A DNA stretch of 64,000 bases, taken from NCBI GenBank assembly GCA_019925095.2, contig CM034413.1, positions 873,001 to 937,000 on the forward strand, given 5' to 3'. The notes under the pieces are model-generated. The model was not told the origin of the DNA and did no database searches. It saw only the letters and a list, made by a program, of their open reading frames with translations. Source of the DNA: Dendrolimus kikuchii. Its lineage: Eukaryota; Arthropoda; Insecta; Lepidoptera; Lasiocampidae. Of this stretch, positions 1 to 11,389 are shown piece by piece (positions within the stretch are counted from its first letter, which is position 1; each line of letters opens with the position of its first letter). The position numbers and the translations under genes were made by a program.

Positions 1-200
1 TGCATATTGTTACAATTACCATGTGCTAACAACGGTGAAGGAAAACATCGTGATGCAACCTGCACATCGAGATAACCGATGTGTCAAACCTGCCAAGCCG
101 CCTTGGACAAGCGTGGCGGGTATACTGTCTGTTCCCCCTATAATGGGAGGCCCGAGCTCAGCAGTGGGACATTAATGGGCTGATATTATTATATTTATAT
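1..200 (+). repeat. Family L: decayed LINE-tail-like repeat
   Basis: The segment with GGAAAACATCGTGATG, CACATCGAGATAACCG and AGCAGTGGGACATTAATGGG recurs at 43.57-43.74 kb and, reversed and diverged, near 14.4 and 34.65 kb. I recognise it from memory as a common lepidopteran retroelement tail. It runs off the left edge of the window. Confidence 0.5.
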
Positions 201-799
201 TATTATACACAACTGCCCAACAAGACATAGAGGTGAGTCGAAGCCAACCTGATTTAGAGTTAATACTGCAAAGGACATGTTGTTTATGACAATGACAACT
301 AAGGTATTTGTTAGTGAATTGAAAAAACGCGACTGCAGCGCGATATTTATCTAATCCGTCTATTCTAAACGACAACATTCATCGGGATAAAAACTATCCT
401 AATTTACAACCCGGGATATAAGCTAGCTCCGTTTCGAGTTTCATTTAAATCGGTTCAGTAGTTTTCACGTAATGCTCTAACAGACAGACAGACAAAAGTC
501 TAAAAATTTTCGGAATCTGCTGGTCTGAATTAGCCCCCCCATGATTTTTTTCAAATTTTTAAACTCATTGTACAAACTTGAATCATTTACAGATTTATTA
601 TAGTATTAGCGGCCCAGCGCGGTTGCACCCGCGCTCTATCACATTCCCGTGGTATATAGCGTCATGTTATATAGCCTATAACACTCCCTGTTAACGTAGC
701 TTTCCAACAGTAAAAGAATTTTTAAAATCGGTTTAGTAAATCCAGAGATTACCCCCTACAACGTCACAAACTCACAAACTTTACCCCTTTATAATATTA
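201..799. other. No gene seen
   Basis: AT-rich sequence with no supportable gene. Around 400-640 are phrases such as AATCGGTTCAGTAGTTTTCACG and a hairpin-like CCCAGCGCGGTTGCACCCGCGC, which resemble a degraded Helitron-type end. Confidence 0.4.
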
Positions 800-1214
800 C
801 ATACATAACTTCACGCCAGTTCTATTGCGGGGTAGGCACGAACAACAGAGCGCCATTTAGGCTTATTCTTACACAACTTACTTGCTTCTTTAACATTCAT
901 AACTCTTGTCATGCACGCTCGTCTGTTCTTAAGGCTCCTGACATCACCTTCTGCTAGTACACGATCAATTTGATCATGGAAGGTGTGTCGTGGCCTTCCA
1001 CGATTTCTGCATCCATCCACTTTTGCATTGTATATCTGTTTAGTCATTCTCTTTCAGACCAACTCTCTCTCTTACTTCGGTATTACGAACGCGGTCCGCG
1101 AGCGTCGCTCCGCAGATTTTGCGCAGTGCTCGCATCTCGACCGCGTTTACTCTACTTTCATGCTCTCTCTTCCATACCCAACTCTCGCTTCCATACGCGA
1201 GCGTAGGTACCAGC
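800..1214 (-). mobile_element. Family A copy 1: truncated RTE-type LINE 3' end
   Basis: Reading the minus strand gives the decayed C-terminus of an RTE-type reverse transcriptase (motifs seen across copies: YGSESWVWKREHESR, EMRALRKICG, GRPRHTFHDQIDR, ending RAYPARELA). A short (ATGT)n tail follows the stop. This copy lacks the WFGHVERM segment. It is flanked by TTTATAATATTA at 788-799 and 1215-1226. Confidence 0.8.
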
Positions 1215-1226
1215 TTTATAATATTA

Positions 1227-1352
1227 CATACATACATAACTTCACACCAGTTCCCTTACGGGGTAGGCACGAACAACAGAGTGCCATTTAGGCTTATTCT
1301 TACACACCTCACTTGCCTCTTTGACATTCATAACTCTTGTCATGCAAGCTCG
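1227..1352 (-). mobile_element. Family A copy 2: short LINE 3' end
   Basis: Only the last ~125 bp of family A are present, with the tail at the left. TTTATAATATTA occurs at 1215-1226 and 1353-1364, so this copy shares one target repeat with copy 1. Confidence 0.8.
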
Positions 1353-1372
1353 TTTATAATATTAGTATAGAT

Positions 1373-1814
1373 AAATAGATTATCTCGTGAGAACAAAACA
1401 AAATACCTATCTATACGTGGCATATGAATTCTATATTAATGCAAACAAAACTTCGTGTACATATCTGATACAAATTGAAGTTTCAGTGGAAATTACATTT
1501 AATAATTGAGTTAGTATTTCATGGTATTTTCAACTAATTTAATTACAGGAAATTAACGGAATATTCTAAAGGTAACCCAATATCCTTGATAGCGAGTTGG
1601 TTGTAGTAATTATGCCTCATTACGGATATTAGACAAATTGCAAATTTAATTAAATATTAATATTTTGAGGGTATTTTTAATATATCATTATATTAATACG
1701 CGAGGCAAAAACTTTGTACCCCTTTTTACGAAAATTGCGCGGAGGGAGGAGTATGAAATTACGCACACTTATAGTTTATATAGAGAAGGAGTGCATAATG
1801 CTAATATTTTTTAA
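1373..1814. other. No gene seen
   Basis: AT-rich sequence. One short open frame begins near 1714, but nothing about it is gene-like. Confidence 0.4.
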
Positions 1815-2365
1815 AATCATGCATAAAAAATACATTACACACACTACCATGTATTTGACACACACACGCATATATACTCTTTTGTTTATTGTTAAAGTCA
1901 AATTAATAGTGTAGCCTTGGCGAAATCTGTGATTAGAAGTATAATAGTACATACATATACATACATAACTTCATGCCAGTTCCCTTGCGGGGTAGGCACG
2001 AAAAACAGAGCGCCGTTTAGGCTTATTCTTACACACTTCTGCTTCTTTGACATTCATAGCTCTTGTCATGCACACTCGTCTGTTCTTAAGGCTCCTAACA
2101 TCACCTTCTAGTACACGATCAATTTGATCATGGAAGGTGTGTCGTGGCCTTCCACGACTTCTGCATCCATCCACTTCTGCATTGTATATCTGTTTAGTCA
2201 TTCTTTCATCATGCATTCTTTCCACATGCCCGAACCACCGGAGCATTCCTTTCCTTACCTTCACCCCGACACTCTCTTTCAGACCAACTCTCTTTATATT
2301 ATAATAGTCTTTGACATTAATTATTATGGTCGAATTTCGACCACGGGCGACCACTAATACATATA
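1815..2365 (+). repeat. Repeat J, copy 1, interrupted
   Basis: ACATTACACACACTACCATG, GTAGCCTTGGCGAAATCT and GTCGAATTTCGACCAC recur in the same order at 23,310-23,470. Here the repeat is split by family A copy 3; there it is uninterrupted. Confidence 0.7.
1949..2299 (-). mobile_element. Family A copy 3 inside repeat J
   Basis: Minus-strand 3' end of the RTE-type LINE, including WFGHVERMHDERM and the GRPRHTF segment. Perfect 9-bp TSD TATAATAGT at 1940-1948 and 2300-2308. Confidence 0.85.
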
Positions 2366-2452
2366 ATAGATCGATATATAGACAGCAGATTATTTAATAA
2401 ACAAAGAAAATAAATAAAAAAACAGCCTTAAAACACAACCAGAAATTATATA

Positions 2453-2896
2453 ATATTTTCTTAACTTTTCGCGACTTGTATACATAATAAAACTACGTTT
2501 TAACGGTTTTAAGCGCGGTAATTTTATTTGATTTTGGTTTTTCCGACGTTTCACCCATTTTAATATTATATAAAATTATTAGAGCTAGGCATGTTTGCTG
2601 AAGAGTTTCTTGCGCCGCTTCTTCTCTTCAAGCCATAACATGTTGCGAAGCGGTAGTAAATTAGATTAGGCTCCCATAGAGTAAATAATAACCATAAACA
2701 AAATTAAAAATTAAATAAGTAAAATTAATAAGTTGGCGGTAGGCTAAATAAAACTTTAACAATACTCGTTGACACTTGACATCTTTGTCTTCCGTGATCA
2801 CGGCCACTGAAAAGTGGCCGAAACGTCGGAAAAACCAAAATCAAATAAAATTACCGCGCTTAAAACCGTTAAAACGTAGTTAGTTTTATTACAGAA
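2453..2896. mobile_element. Family E copy 1: non-autonomous DNA transposon with long TIRs
   Basis: The left end (AAAACTACGTTTTAACGG, AAGCGCGGTAATTTTATTTG, CCGACGTTTC) recurs inverted at the right end around 2,815-2,893. Internal sequence includes GAAGAGTTTCTTGCGCCGC and a hairpin, CACTGAAAAGTGGCC. There is no transposase frame, so it is probably mobilised in trans. Confidence 0.75.
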
Positions 2897-3094
2897 ATTA
2901 TATGCTGATGTCGTGTATTTGGCTCGCCTGTGATTATTGATGGACAACAAGAAACTGCTTAAGTTTGACTTTAAATCCTTGAACTAACTGCAGGTTCCTT
3001 ATTGGAGGGGGGAATTTGAAACAGGCTAAGGATAAAAAGAACGAGAATATCAATGTCCTTATAAAACCAACATGTTTATCAATCTTTTTCGAGA

Positions 3095-3345
3095 AAGAAC
3101 ACATTTTCTGCGGCCGGGCGGCTTGTCGTAAGCGGCGATAAAACAACCCACAGCCACGTCTGGATGGTTATCACCCCTGGTCTAGAGTATGCCGCCATAA
3201 CCACTTTGAGTTGTGTTCCGGCATTAGTGGCCAGGTTCCAGTCTCCCTTAAGAGAGCAGCAGCGCATTTGTAGCACCTTTGGTGTTACAAATGTCCATAG
3301 GCGATGGTAACCACTTTCCATCAGGTGGGTCGTCTGCCAGTTTAT
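3095..3345 (+). repeat. Family B copy, diverged
   Basis: About 250 bp of the B repeat (GCGGCCGGGCGGC, GGCATTAGTGGCCAGG, GAGCAGCAGCGCATTTG, AAATGTCCATAGGCGATGG). Both ends are degraded. Orientation is given by the end that carries poly(A) in intact copies. Confidence 0.7.
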
Positions 3346-3385
3346 GAGCTTTGCAGTGAAAGCAAGTCACTAACTACCACACTCA

Positions 3386-3697
3386 TCCGTGCAGGAACGG
3401 AGAAAGAATACAATTTCCTGCGGCCAGACGGCCTATCGTAAGAGGCGACAAAACAACCGACAGCCAGGTGGTAGGGTATTTACTCGACTGGATGGCAACC
3501 ACCCTTGGTCTAGAGTATGCCGGCATAACAACCTTGTGTTGTGTTCCGGCATTAGTGACCAGGTTCCAGTCTCCGTTAAGAGAGCAGCAGCGCATTTGTA
3601 GCACCTTTGGTGTTACAAATGTCCATAGGCGATGGTAACCGCTTTCCATCAAGTGGGCCGTCTGCCTGTCTACTGAATTCCTGCGATAAAAAAAAAC
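3386..3697 (+). mobile_element. Family B, near-complete copy
   Basis: Starts TCCGTGCAGGAACGGAG and ends CTGCGATAAAAAAAAA. About 312 bp. The constant 5' start and A-rich 3' end suggest a SINE-like or other non-autonomous retroposon. Short frames in it recur because the repeat recurs and are not genes. Confidence 0.75.
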
Positions 3698-4837
3698 TAT
3701 CCCAGATGAAGCAGGGACTTATATTTGACATGAATTGTCTTCCAATAATTCATACAGCACCTTCTGAAACTGATTTACAGCGGACTGTCAATTTCAATTA
3801 TGCCCGTCTTAAGGAGTGAGCTTACCACGTTTAGTTGTAGTTTTATATTATATTTGCTTAAAATATACCACGATCCTGGTTACCACACGCTCGGTTTTCC
3901 AACTCAATTATTTGTTTATACATTTATGGAATTTCATTTTCATGTCTATCAGAAACTTTCGTATTATAAATAAAACTTGTATTTTAATCCAATTCATATT
4001 CATAAACAACAGTAGGTCAAGTTCAAGGTCAATCTTTGGCATTTGACTTTTGACGTTTGACAAGTGCTACCTTATGAAAAACATAGCAACAACATTCTTT
4101 TGATCTACGCTATGTTTTCCATTCATGTTTAAATCATAATTTCTAATCGTAAAATAAATTATATATAAATATCTATTTCAATTTTCTTATTTATTTAATT
4201 AAATTTAATTTACCAATTACATAATGATCTACTTTTGTTATTGTTATTCAATGCCTATATGCCCGTGTTAGCCAGGACGTAAGGATACGACTAACCAATG
4301 AGAGATGGGTATAAAACTCGCTCTCATTGGTGGGAATTCAAAAATGTAAAAAGAGACACGGTTTTTGAATTCAGTTAAGAGAGACCATTTTGTACGACAA
4401 AAAGATACTTACAAAGGTGAAAATAAAAAGTCAGTTTAAGAGTGAAGTTATATTTATTCAAGAGCCTTACATCACAACTATAATATCATAGCACACTCTC
4501 CATCAGTACATGTACATTTGGATCGAGAATCTCACATTGACGGACTGCGCGTTTATGTTATTCCGATTTTCTGTCTCAAGGTTTGGACTTCGACTATCTG
4601 ATGTGTGGTTAACCCACTCAACGTAGCCATGAGTTCGTGGATTTCACAGATGCACAATATGGATGAGCTATTGGGTAATATCGTTTGCACTTGACCGCGC
4701 TTAATAAAAATAATAAATAAATTAAAAGAAAACATCTCTAGACACGTGTCAATTTCACTAAGCGATTCTCCAAAATCGACCGCTTTAACTATCAAAACCA
4801 GCCGATAATCAAATTCTTACAGAAAGACTTTTTACGG
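3698..4837. other. No gene seen
   Basis: AT-rich DNA with short open frames only; none resembles a known protein. I see no clear repeat end here. Confidence 0.4.
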
Positions 4838-5135
4838 TTTTTTTTATTGCTTAAGTTCAGCAGACAGGCAGACAGCCCATCTAATGGAAAGCGGTTACCA
4901 TCGCCTGTGAACGTTTGCTACACCAAACGTGCCACCAATATGTATTCTAACGGGAGACTGTAACCTGGCCACTAATGATAGAACACAACTCAAGGTTGTT
5001 ATGGCGGCATACTCTAGACCAGGGATGGTAGCCATCCAAATAGGCAAATGCCGTACGACCTGACTTTTTTCTCGTCCCTTACGATAGGCCGCCCGGCTGC
5101 AGGAGATTATATTCTTTCTCCGTTCCTGCACAGAT
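4838..5135 (-). mobile_element. Family B copy
   Basis: Begins with poly(T) then ATTGC, and runs through AGCAGACAGGCAGAC to TTCCTGCACAGATA. Moderately diverged. Confidence 0.7.
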
Positions 5136-5359
5136 AAATAATAGTATAATTTTGATGTAACTAAAAATATTTTAATCTTTAAGAGCAAGTCCATTTTATC
5201 GCTCCCATGTACTCGAAGCTACACGGTGACGTCATAAATAACTCAGTGACGTATGTCCTCCCGGTGCCGCGCACCTTCGGGCACTGTATTAAAATACAAA
5301 CGACATAGTACGTAACGTGTGATTAAAAAATATTTACTTTATTTTTATTTCAAGAGGTT

Positions 5360-5835
5360 TTGTTATTGCCTGAAGTAGGCAAATAGGTAGACGGCCCACC
5401 CGATGGAAAGCGGTTGTCTTGCGACGACAGAGTCGTTGCTAACGCGTTGCCATTTATAAGAAATTTTATAACGCTCTTAAAGAACCCCTGTCATAGCGCA
5501 GAGAAGACTATGGCGAGAAGTTCCCTCCAAATCATTAACCGTTCCATACTTGAGCGTGGGAGTTCAAAGAAATGGGGGTGAAGATCCCATCGATGGGTCG
5601 ATAAGTACGGCAGACTGACAGATAGTCGACATGATGGATAGTATACATGGTAGGTTACTATCGCCTATGAACATTTACAACACAAACCAGAGGTGCTGCC
5701 AATGTGATGCCGATCAGGAAGGCTGAGCTAGAACCTGGCCACTGATATCGGAACACAACTCAAAGTTGTTATGGCGACATATTCTAAACCAGGGACGGTA
5801 GCTATCCAGACGGGCAATTGCCCTACCACTTACCA
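5360..5835 (-). repeat. Two diverged B-related fragments
   Basis: 5,360-5,530 has the B start (GACGGCCCACCCGATGGAAAGC) joined to a different body (GTTGCTAACGCGTTGCC) that recurs at 13.34-13.51 kb. 5,665-5,835 is a decayed B body (GAACACAACTCAAAGTTG). Confidence 0.5.
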
Positions 5836-6100
5836 AAAGTGTTTCATAAAAAAATCTTCTAAGAAACATTATTCTACTCATTTATTTTTTTCAGAATTCT
5901 ATACTTAGAGCGAAAGCGAATATGTCCCCTACGTATTATTGATTTAAACAAAAAGGTCATCGAGTTAAAATATATCCTTAGAATTTTGAAGTTCTGATTA
6001 ACGACATTCCACATTCCTATGCACATTAATAAAATGTCCATCTCGAGTGTATGACGAAATTTAAAATTTTATTTTTTAGGAAATAACACACACATATTAT

Positions 6101-6247
6101 CCGCAAGAGTTAACTTGAGACCTGAGAGGAATGCGCGCTCAACTCCCGACCCCCGCTTTCTTACAGCTCTCACCATCGACGCGTGCGATCGAGTCAGTAC
6201 CTCGCGCTTACGTCATCCGAGCGAAGTCTCAAGTTAACTCTTGCGGG
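6101..6247. mobile_element. 147-bp MITE-like palindromic element
   Basis: Terminal inverted repeats of 21 bp at 6,101-6,121 (CCGCAAGAGTTAACTTGAGA...) and 6,226-6,246, perfectly complementary. TTAT flanks both sides (6,097-6,100; 6,248-6,251) and is a possible TSD. Internal sequence is GC-richer than its surroundings. Confidence 0.65.
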
Positions 6248-6254
6248 TTATACA

Positions 6255-6515
6255 AAACACACCCCACTATTAAATAGACCAAAGTTGTTACTGCGATAAA
6301 ATAACTGTTACACATAGCCAGATAAACATGAAGAAGACAAATTGAAGCAGTTCGTCCAACTCGTGATGTTTCTACCATATAATGATGACGCAAACCGGTG
6401 TGTCTGGTTGTCATGGTAAAATGGAGATGAAGGTGCTCGTGCAGTTCCGAGGAACTCCCTGAAATGTATCCGATAGAAGATCGACTTTTACCATGTTCTA
6501 CTATAGCCAACATGT
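6255..6515 (-). pseudogene. Possible CR1/Jockey-type RT C-terminal remnant
   Basis: The minus-strand frame has RHTGLRHHYMVETSR, like [13 protein letters not shown] in the fragment at 30.97-31.24 kb. The match is short and the remainder is degraded. Confidence 0.3.
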
Positions 6516-6539
6516 ATACAGAACCTTAAAAACTTGACG

Positions 6540-7087
6540 CATTTGAAAAAGTGAAATAATAAACAAAACGTATACACGTTTATTTACGTTCTACGTCCAA
6601 TGTCGCAAATGAAGGAATTATTTTAAGTGGAGGCGCGAGTTCGAGAACAACGGACTACCTGTCACACCGACGCGTAACAAATTATATTAGTAATAAGAAA
6701 GAAAACACTTCCTTAAGTCTCACGGGACAAAAGAATAAAAAAGTCTGCACTTTCATGGAGAAATTCTTAAATCGGGCACTTACGAAAATTGTGAAAGGTC
6801 TTCGATGTTTTTTTAAATTTGTTATTGAATTGGAATTTATTTCAATCAAGGCATTGCTGTTATTCGAGCTATAAGTAAAATTGCATAAATTTAAAATGCT
6901 TTATCCAAAATTAAACACGTATTTATTTGAGTAGAACGGAATAATTTATTGCCAGAAATGTGTGTACATAAGGGTTTTGTTTTAGTGGTATTAGTATTTA
7001 GTTACATGTAATTATATTGGGATTTGATAATATGTATTTTCTTTCCGTACTACCCTATTGCGATATAAGTCCTCTGTTACAACACAA
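6540..7087. other. No gene seen
   Basis: AT-rich; no supportable feature. Confidence 0.4.
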
Positions 7088-7700
7088 ATCATCATGTCCT
7101 CCCTCACACAGTCCATCCATCTCATATTTGGTCTATCTTTAAATTTATATCAGTCATTTTTCCAGTTTAACATTATTTTTGTCACGTGACTTTCATCCGT
7201 CCTCATTGCATGCCCATATCACCTTAGTTTTCTTCCTCTCAAATTTTCAGTCAACTTTCAAAGTCTTATGTACTCATTTGTCACCTTATCCATTCTTGTA
7301 ACACCACAAGACATTATCCATCTCAACATTCTCATCTCAGTTGAGTGGAGACGGTTCCAGTCTGTCACTTTCGTGGTCCAACGTTCGGATCCATTTATCA
7401 TGACCGGTCGTGTGACAAAATTTATCATTGGTGCCACTCCTGTGGTATAGTATCCACGATCAGTTATTAAAGAATAAAGGTGGCCACACCATTCTATCTT
7501 CGCCTAACATCTTCCACACTTCGATCGAGACACCATCTGGTCCTATTTATCGTTCTTCATATTTCGTAATACATCTTACACTTCATCCACACTTATTGCA
7601 TTTACTAGCCCCATATTTTCTTTCAATTCTTCTAGTTCATATTGCGATACATTATCTTCATTCTGTAATATTTCAGAATATTTCATCCATCAAAAGTGAC
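7088..7700 (-). pseudogene. Decayed RTE-type reverse transcriptase fragment
   Basis: The minus strand shows, across several frames and stops, NMKNDK followed by a degraded GPDGVSIEVWKM-like RT motif. Further on come GVTRMDK and a degraded LRWYGH...MRTDESHVTK-like tail. The RT core between them is missing, so this is an internally deleted pseudogene. Confidence 0.55.
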
Positions 7701-7731
7701 ATAGTAGTTGAAGGTATATCTCTCAATGTTT

Positions 7732-7950
7732 AACGGCCTCTGTGGTTGAGCGGGTTAAACCTTTGCCGGCCTACCTCACTGCAACGCAGAGGCTCCAGGT
7801 TCGATTCCTGGTATAGTAAATTTCGGAAACGTATTTCTCAGTTATTTACTATAGTGTGGGTGTCTGGGATCGGCCCCAGAGTTGTCCGTTGTTTATTACC
7901 CATAACACAAGCTTGCTTAATTTGGGGATATACAATATGTGTATATCATA
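7732..7950 (+). mobile_element. Family C copy 1: tRNA-derived SINE
   Basis: The head has a Pol III A box (TGGTTGAGCGG, 7,742-7,752) and B box (GGTTCGATTCC, 7,798-7,808). The body contains TAGTAAATTTCGGAAACG, GGGATCGGCCCCAGAG and TTTGGGGATATACAAT. The usual (ATT)n tail is missing because a B element abuts it. Confidence 0.8.
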
Positions 7951-8259
7951 TCCGTGCAGGAACGGAGAAAGAATACAATTTCCTGCGGCCGGGCGGCCTG
8001 TCGTAAGAGGCGACTTAACAACCCACAGCCAGGTGGTAGGGCATTTGCCCGACTGGATGGCTACCACCCCTGGTCTAAAGTATGCCGCCATAACAACCTT
8101 GAGTTGTGTTCCGGCATTAGTGACCAGGTTCCAATCTCCCTTAAGAGAGTAGCAGCGCATTTGTAGCACCTTTGGTGTTGCAAATGTCCATAGGCGATCG
8201 TAACCGCTTTCCATTAAGTGGGCCGTCTGCCTGTCTGCTGATCTCCTGCAATAAAAAAA
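7951..8259 (+). mobile_element. Family B, complete copy, abutting SINE C1
   Basis: TCCGTGCAGG start through CTCCTGCAATAAAAAAA end. It lies at the truncated 3' end of the family C SINE. Confidence 0.8.
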
Positions 8260-8807
8260 TAAAATAAAATGTTACTTTGGCATTTGCATGTTAATATCTC
8301 AAATAGCGTAGGTGGCGTTGTTCTCCATGGCATTGAAATTGAATAATGTATATAATTTCCGAGAGAGCTGTAAACTTGCAAATTAAACACAATGTTACGG
8401 TGTGAGTGTCACCGCGTGTCGCACAGTCGTGTGTATTATTTCTCGTTTCGCAAAAGAACAAAACTGTATGAAATATGACGTGTTGAATGTACAAACGGAG
8501 CTTACGTGGATTTGTGGGCCCCTTAACCCCCAGCTTTACCTGTCCCGAGGCTTTTTATTATATTGTACTTAAATTGAGTGAATGTTTTCGTATACATGTC
8601 GTGGGGTCTACTGTTGTACTAATCATGAACGAATAATGAATGAATGAAAACTCTTTATTGTTCACCATAGCTTTAACCTAGACAAATTAATATGAATACA
8701 TTTCCATCAGAACAATGGGTGGCCTTGTCGCTTGTAGCGATCTCTTCCAGGCAACCCGGTGTGCAAGGAGACATTAAAAGAAAAATTAAATAACATTTGG
8801 TGATTTA
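8260..8807. other. No gene seen
   Basis: No supportable gene; contains scattered short frames only. Confidence 0.4.
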
Positions 8808-8862
8808 TAATAAAACTACGTTTTAACGGTTTTAAGCGCGGTAATTTATTTTGTTTTTGTAA

Positions 8863-9177
8863 TTTTTTTTTTTTTTTTCAGGAGATCAGCAGACAGGCAG
8901 ACGGCCCACTTGATGGAAAGCGGTTACCATCGCCTATGGACATTTGCAACACCAAAGTTGATACAAATGCGCTGCTGCTCTCTTATGGGAGACTGGAACC
9001 TTGTCACTAATGCCGGAATACAACTCAAGTTTGTTATGGCGACATGCTTTAGACCAGGGGTGGTAGCCATCCAGTCGGGCAAATGCCCTACCACCTGGCT
9101 GTGGGTTGTTAAGTCGCCTCTTACGACAGGCCGCCCGGCTGCAGGAAATTGTATTCTTTCTCCGTTCCTGCACGGAT
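8863..9177 (-). mobile_element. Family B, nested in E2
   Basis: Poly(T) at 8,863-8,878, then the full B body to CCTGCACGGATA. It interrupts family E after its left TIR. Confidence 0.8.
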
Positions 9178-9238
9178 AAAACTGCACTGTTATTCCGACT
9201 TCGGCCACTTTTCAGTGGCCGTGATCACGGTACATTAT

Positions 9239-9537
9239 ATCCGTGCAGGAACGGAGAAAGAATACAATTTCCTGCAGCCGGGCGGCCGGTCGTATGAGGC
9301 CAGGTGGTAGGGCATTTGCCCGACTGGATGGCTACCACCCCTGGTCTAAAGTATGTCGCCATAACAACCTTGTGTTGTGTTCCGGAATTAGTGACCAGGT
9401 TCCAGTCTCTCTTAAGAGAGCAGCAGCGCATTTGTAGCACCTTTGGTGTGGCAAATATCCATAGGCGATGGTAACCGGTTTCCATCAAGTGGGCCGTCTG
9501 CCTGTCTGCTGAACTCCTGCAATAAAAGTAAAAAAAG
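9239..9537 (+). mobile_element. Family B, nested in E2, with internal deletion
   Basis: CCGTGCAGGAACGG start to CTCCTGCAATAAAAG end. A few tens of bases are missing after CGTATGAGG. It interrupts E just after its GTGATCACGG hairpin. Confidence 0.8.
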
Positions 9538-9930
9538 GTAGACAAAGATGTCAAGTGTCAACGAGTATTGTTAAAGTTTTATTTTGCCTACCGCCAACTT
9601 GTTTATTTTATATTTTATTTTATAGTTATTATTTACTCTATGGGAGCCTAATCTAATTTACCACCGCTTCGCGACATGTTATGGCTTGGAGAGAACAAGC
9701 GGCGCAAGAAACTCTTCAGCAAACATGCCTAGCTCTAATAATTTTATATAATATTAAAATGGATGGAAGGAAAATAAAATAAATTATCAGTCAAGTTGGT
9801 TTGTGTTCCGTTGCACGCAGAAAGAGCTCACAGTGTCTTGAGGTCTGGCGGATTTTGCTGGGTTTGGGTTTTAATAGTTTTGATGATCGGATCCCAAACA
9901 GGTGGTACTTGGTACTTTTCTTTGAGTGAT

Positions 9931-10298
9931 GAGTTGATCTAAATACTGCCAAAGAATATTTTAGATAGTCTTACACACGTATAAGATAAAAAAATGCCAA
10001 GTGCGTGACACTCAATATGACTACAGAATCCCAAACAAATAAGCAGGCAGGTTTATCTGTATTATCAGGTTAATACAGATTACATTGTATTAAATTTTTA
10101 TGTTAGTACTGTTTGCCCCCGGAAGATTTACGTCATTTTATATCGCAAACTATCCCACCTCCCGGAATGAAAGTACTTATGTCCATTTTAGGTATTAAAA
10201 CTACATTTAAACAAAATTACAGCAAAACCGATCCAGGACTCCTAGTAGTTTTACCGTGAAGGCTTAACAAACAGACAAATCGAGTTACTATCGCATTT
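9931..10298. other. No gene seen
   Basis: AT-rich; no supportable feature. Confidence 0.4.
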
Positions 10299-10541
10299 TT
10301 GGCCAGGTAGTAGGGCATTTGTCCGACTGGATGGCTACCACCCCTGGTCTAAAGTATGTCGCCATAACAACCTTGAGTTGTGTTCCGGCATTAGTGACCA
10401 GGTTCCAGTTTCCGTTAAGAGAGCAGCAGCGCATTTGTAGCACCTTTGGTGTTGCAAATGTCCATAGGCGATGGTAACCGCTTTCCAGCAAGTGGGCCAT
10501 CTGCCTGTCTGCTGATCTCCTGCAATAAAAAAAAAATATAT
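10299..10541 (+). mobile_element. Family B, 5'-truncated copy
   Basis: Starts within the B body at GGCCAGGTAGTAGGGC and ends CTCCTGCAATAAAAAAAA. Confidence 0.75.
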
Positions 10542-10678
10542 ATATATAGATGATATTTTTTTATATCTATAAACTTGAGAAATGTTGGTCTCCCATACAA
10601 ACTTTCATCCTCTGTTTTGAACCCGTTCTAGTTTCATTTATCTATCCCCCGTTTATCTATCTGTAAATACAAAAATGA

Positions 10679-10746
10679 CCAAAATTACCCATTTGACCAA
10701 AATTACCAAGTTCACCAAAGTTACCAAATTGACTAAAATTATCAAT
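10679..10746. repeat. 18-bp tandem repeat, about 4 units
   Basis: Imperfect units CCAAAATTACCNANTTNA repeat every 18 bp. On the minus strand they read as GNFGxx hexapeptides in a short frame, which is most likely a consequence of the period being a multiple of 3. Confidence 0.7.
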
Positions 10747-10860
10747 ATATATATATTGAGTTTCAGCCAAATTGGTGCAGTCATTTTTCCGTGAAAACGG
10801 TACAGACGGACAGACAGTTATTTTCGCAGTTATAATATTAATAAAAATTAAAGTTATCAT

Positions 10861-11088
10861 GGATGGATGCAGAAGTCGTGGAAGGCCACCACACACTTTC
10901 CATGATCAAATTGATCGTGTACTAGCAGAAGGTGATGTTAGGAGCCTTAAGAACAGACGAGCGTGCATGAGAAGAGTTATGAATGTCAAAGAAGCAAGTG
11001 AGGTGTGTAAGAATAAGCCTAAATGGCGCTCTGTTGTTCGTGCCTACCCCGCAAGGGAACTGGCGTGAAGTTATGTATGTATGTATGT
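10861..11088 (+). mobile_element. Family A copy 4
   Basis: GGATGGATGCAGAAGTCG through the ELA stop and (ATGT)n tail. Perfect 11-bp TSD AAAGTTATCAT at 10,850-10,860 and 11,089-11,099. Confidence 0.9.
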
Positions 11089-11389
11089 AAAGTTATCATA
11101 GAAACAGTGTCGTAGTACTTAAAGGACCTTATTTACGTACAATTTCTAATGCATAAGCATTTGTTGCTATGTGTAGGAAATCCTTTGAAATTGTATCAGA
11201 TAAAAACACATTCGTTTCGGTTCTACCCTCAATTACTTGCCGTTTGCGAGAATCAGACGGAGCGAATTCGTAAATGCTAACGATCGCAGCGCAAACCCTA
11301 ACTTTGATAGCTGACGGGGTAGTGTGGCCCAAATCTTAAGAAAATGACGAATTGAAGCACAAGGAGGTTGTTCGCGACAACAAATTTTG

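Larger units (their letters stand above)
8808..9930. mobile_element. Family E copy 2 with two nested B elements
   Basis: E sequence is found at 8,808-8,862, 9,178-9,238 and 9,538-9,930, in the same order as the less interrupted copy at 21.19 kb. The rightmost part (9,766-9,930) matches 21,510-21,690 and reads VWDPIIKTIKTQTQ on the minus strand. Confidence 0.75.

Noticed and set aside
7742..7808. tRNA gene
   Set aside because: A and B boxes are good, but the body continues into a repeated SINE found five times; no closed acceptor stem.
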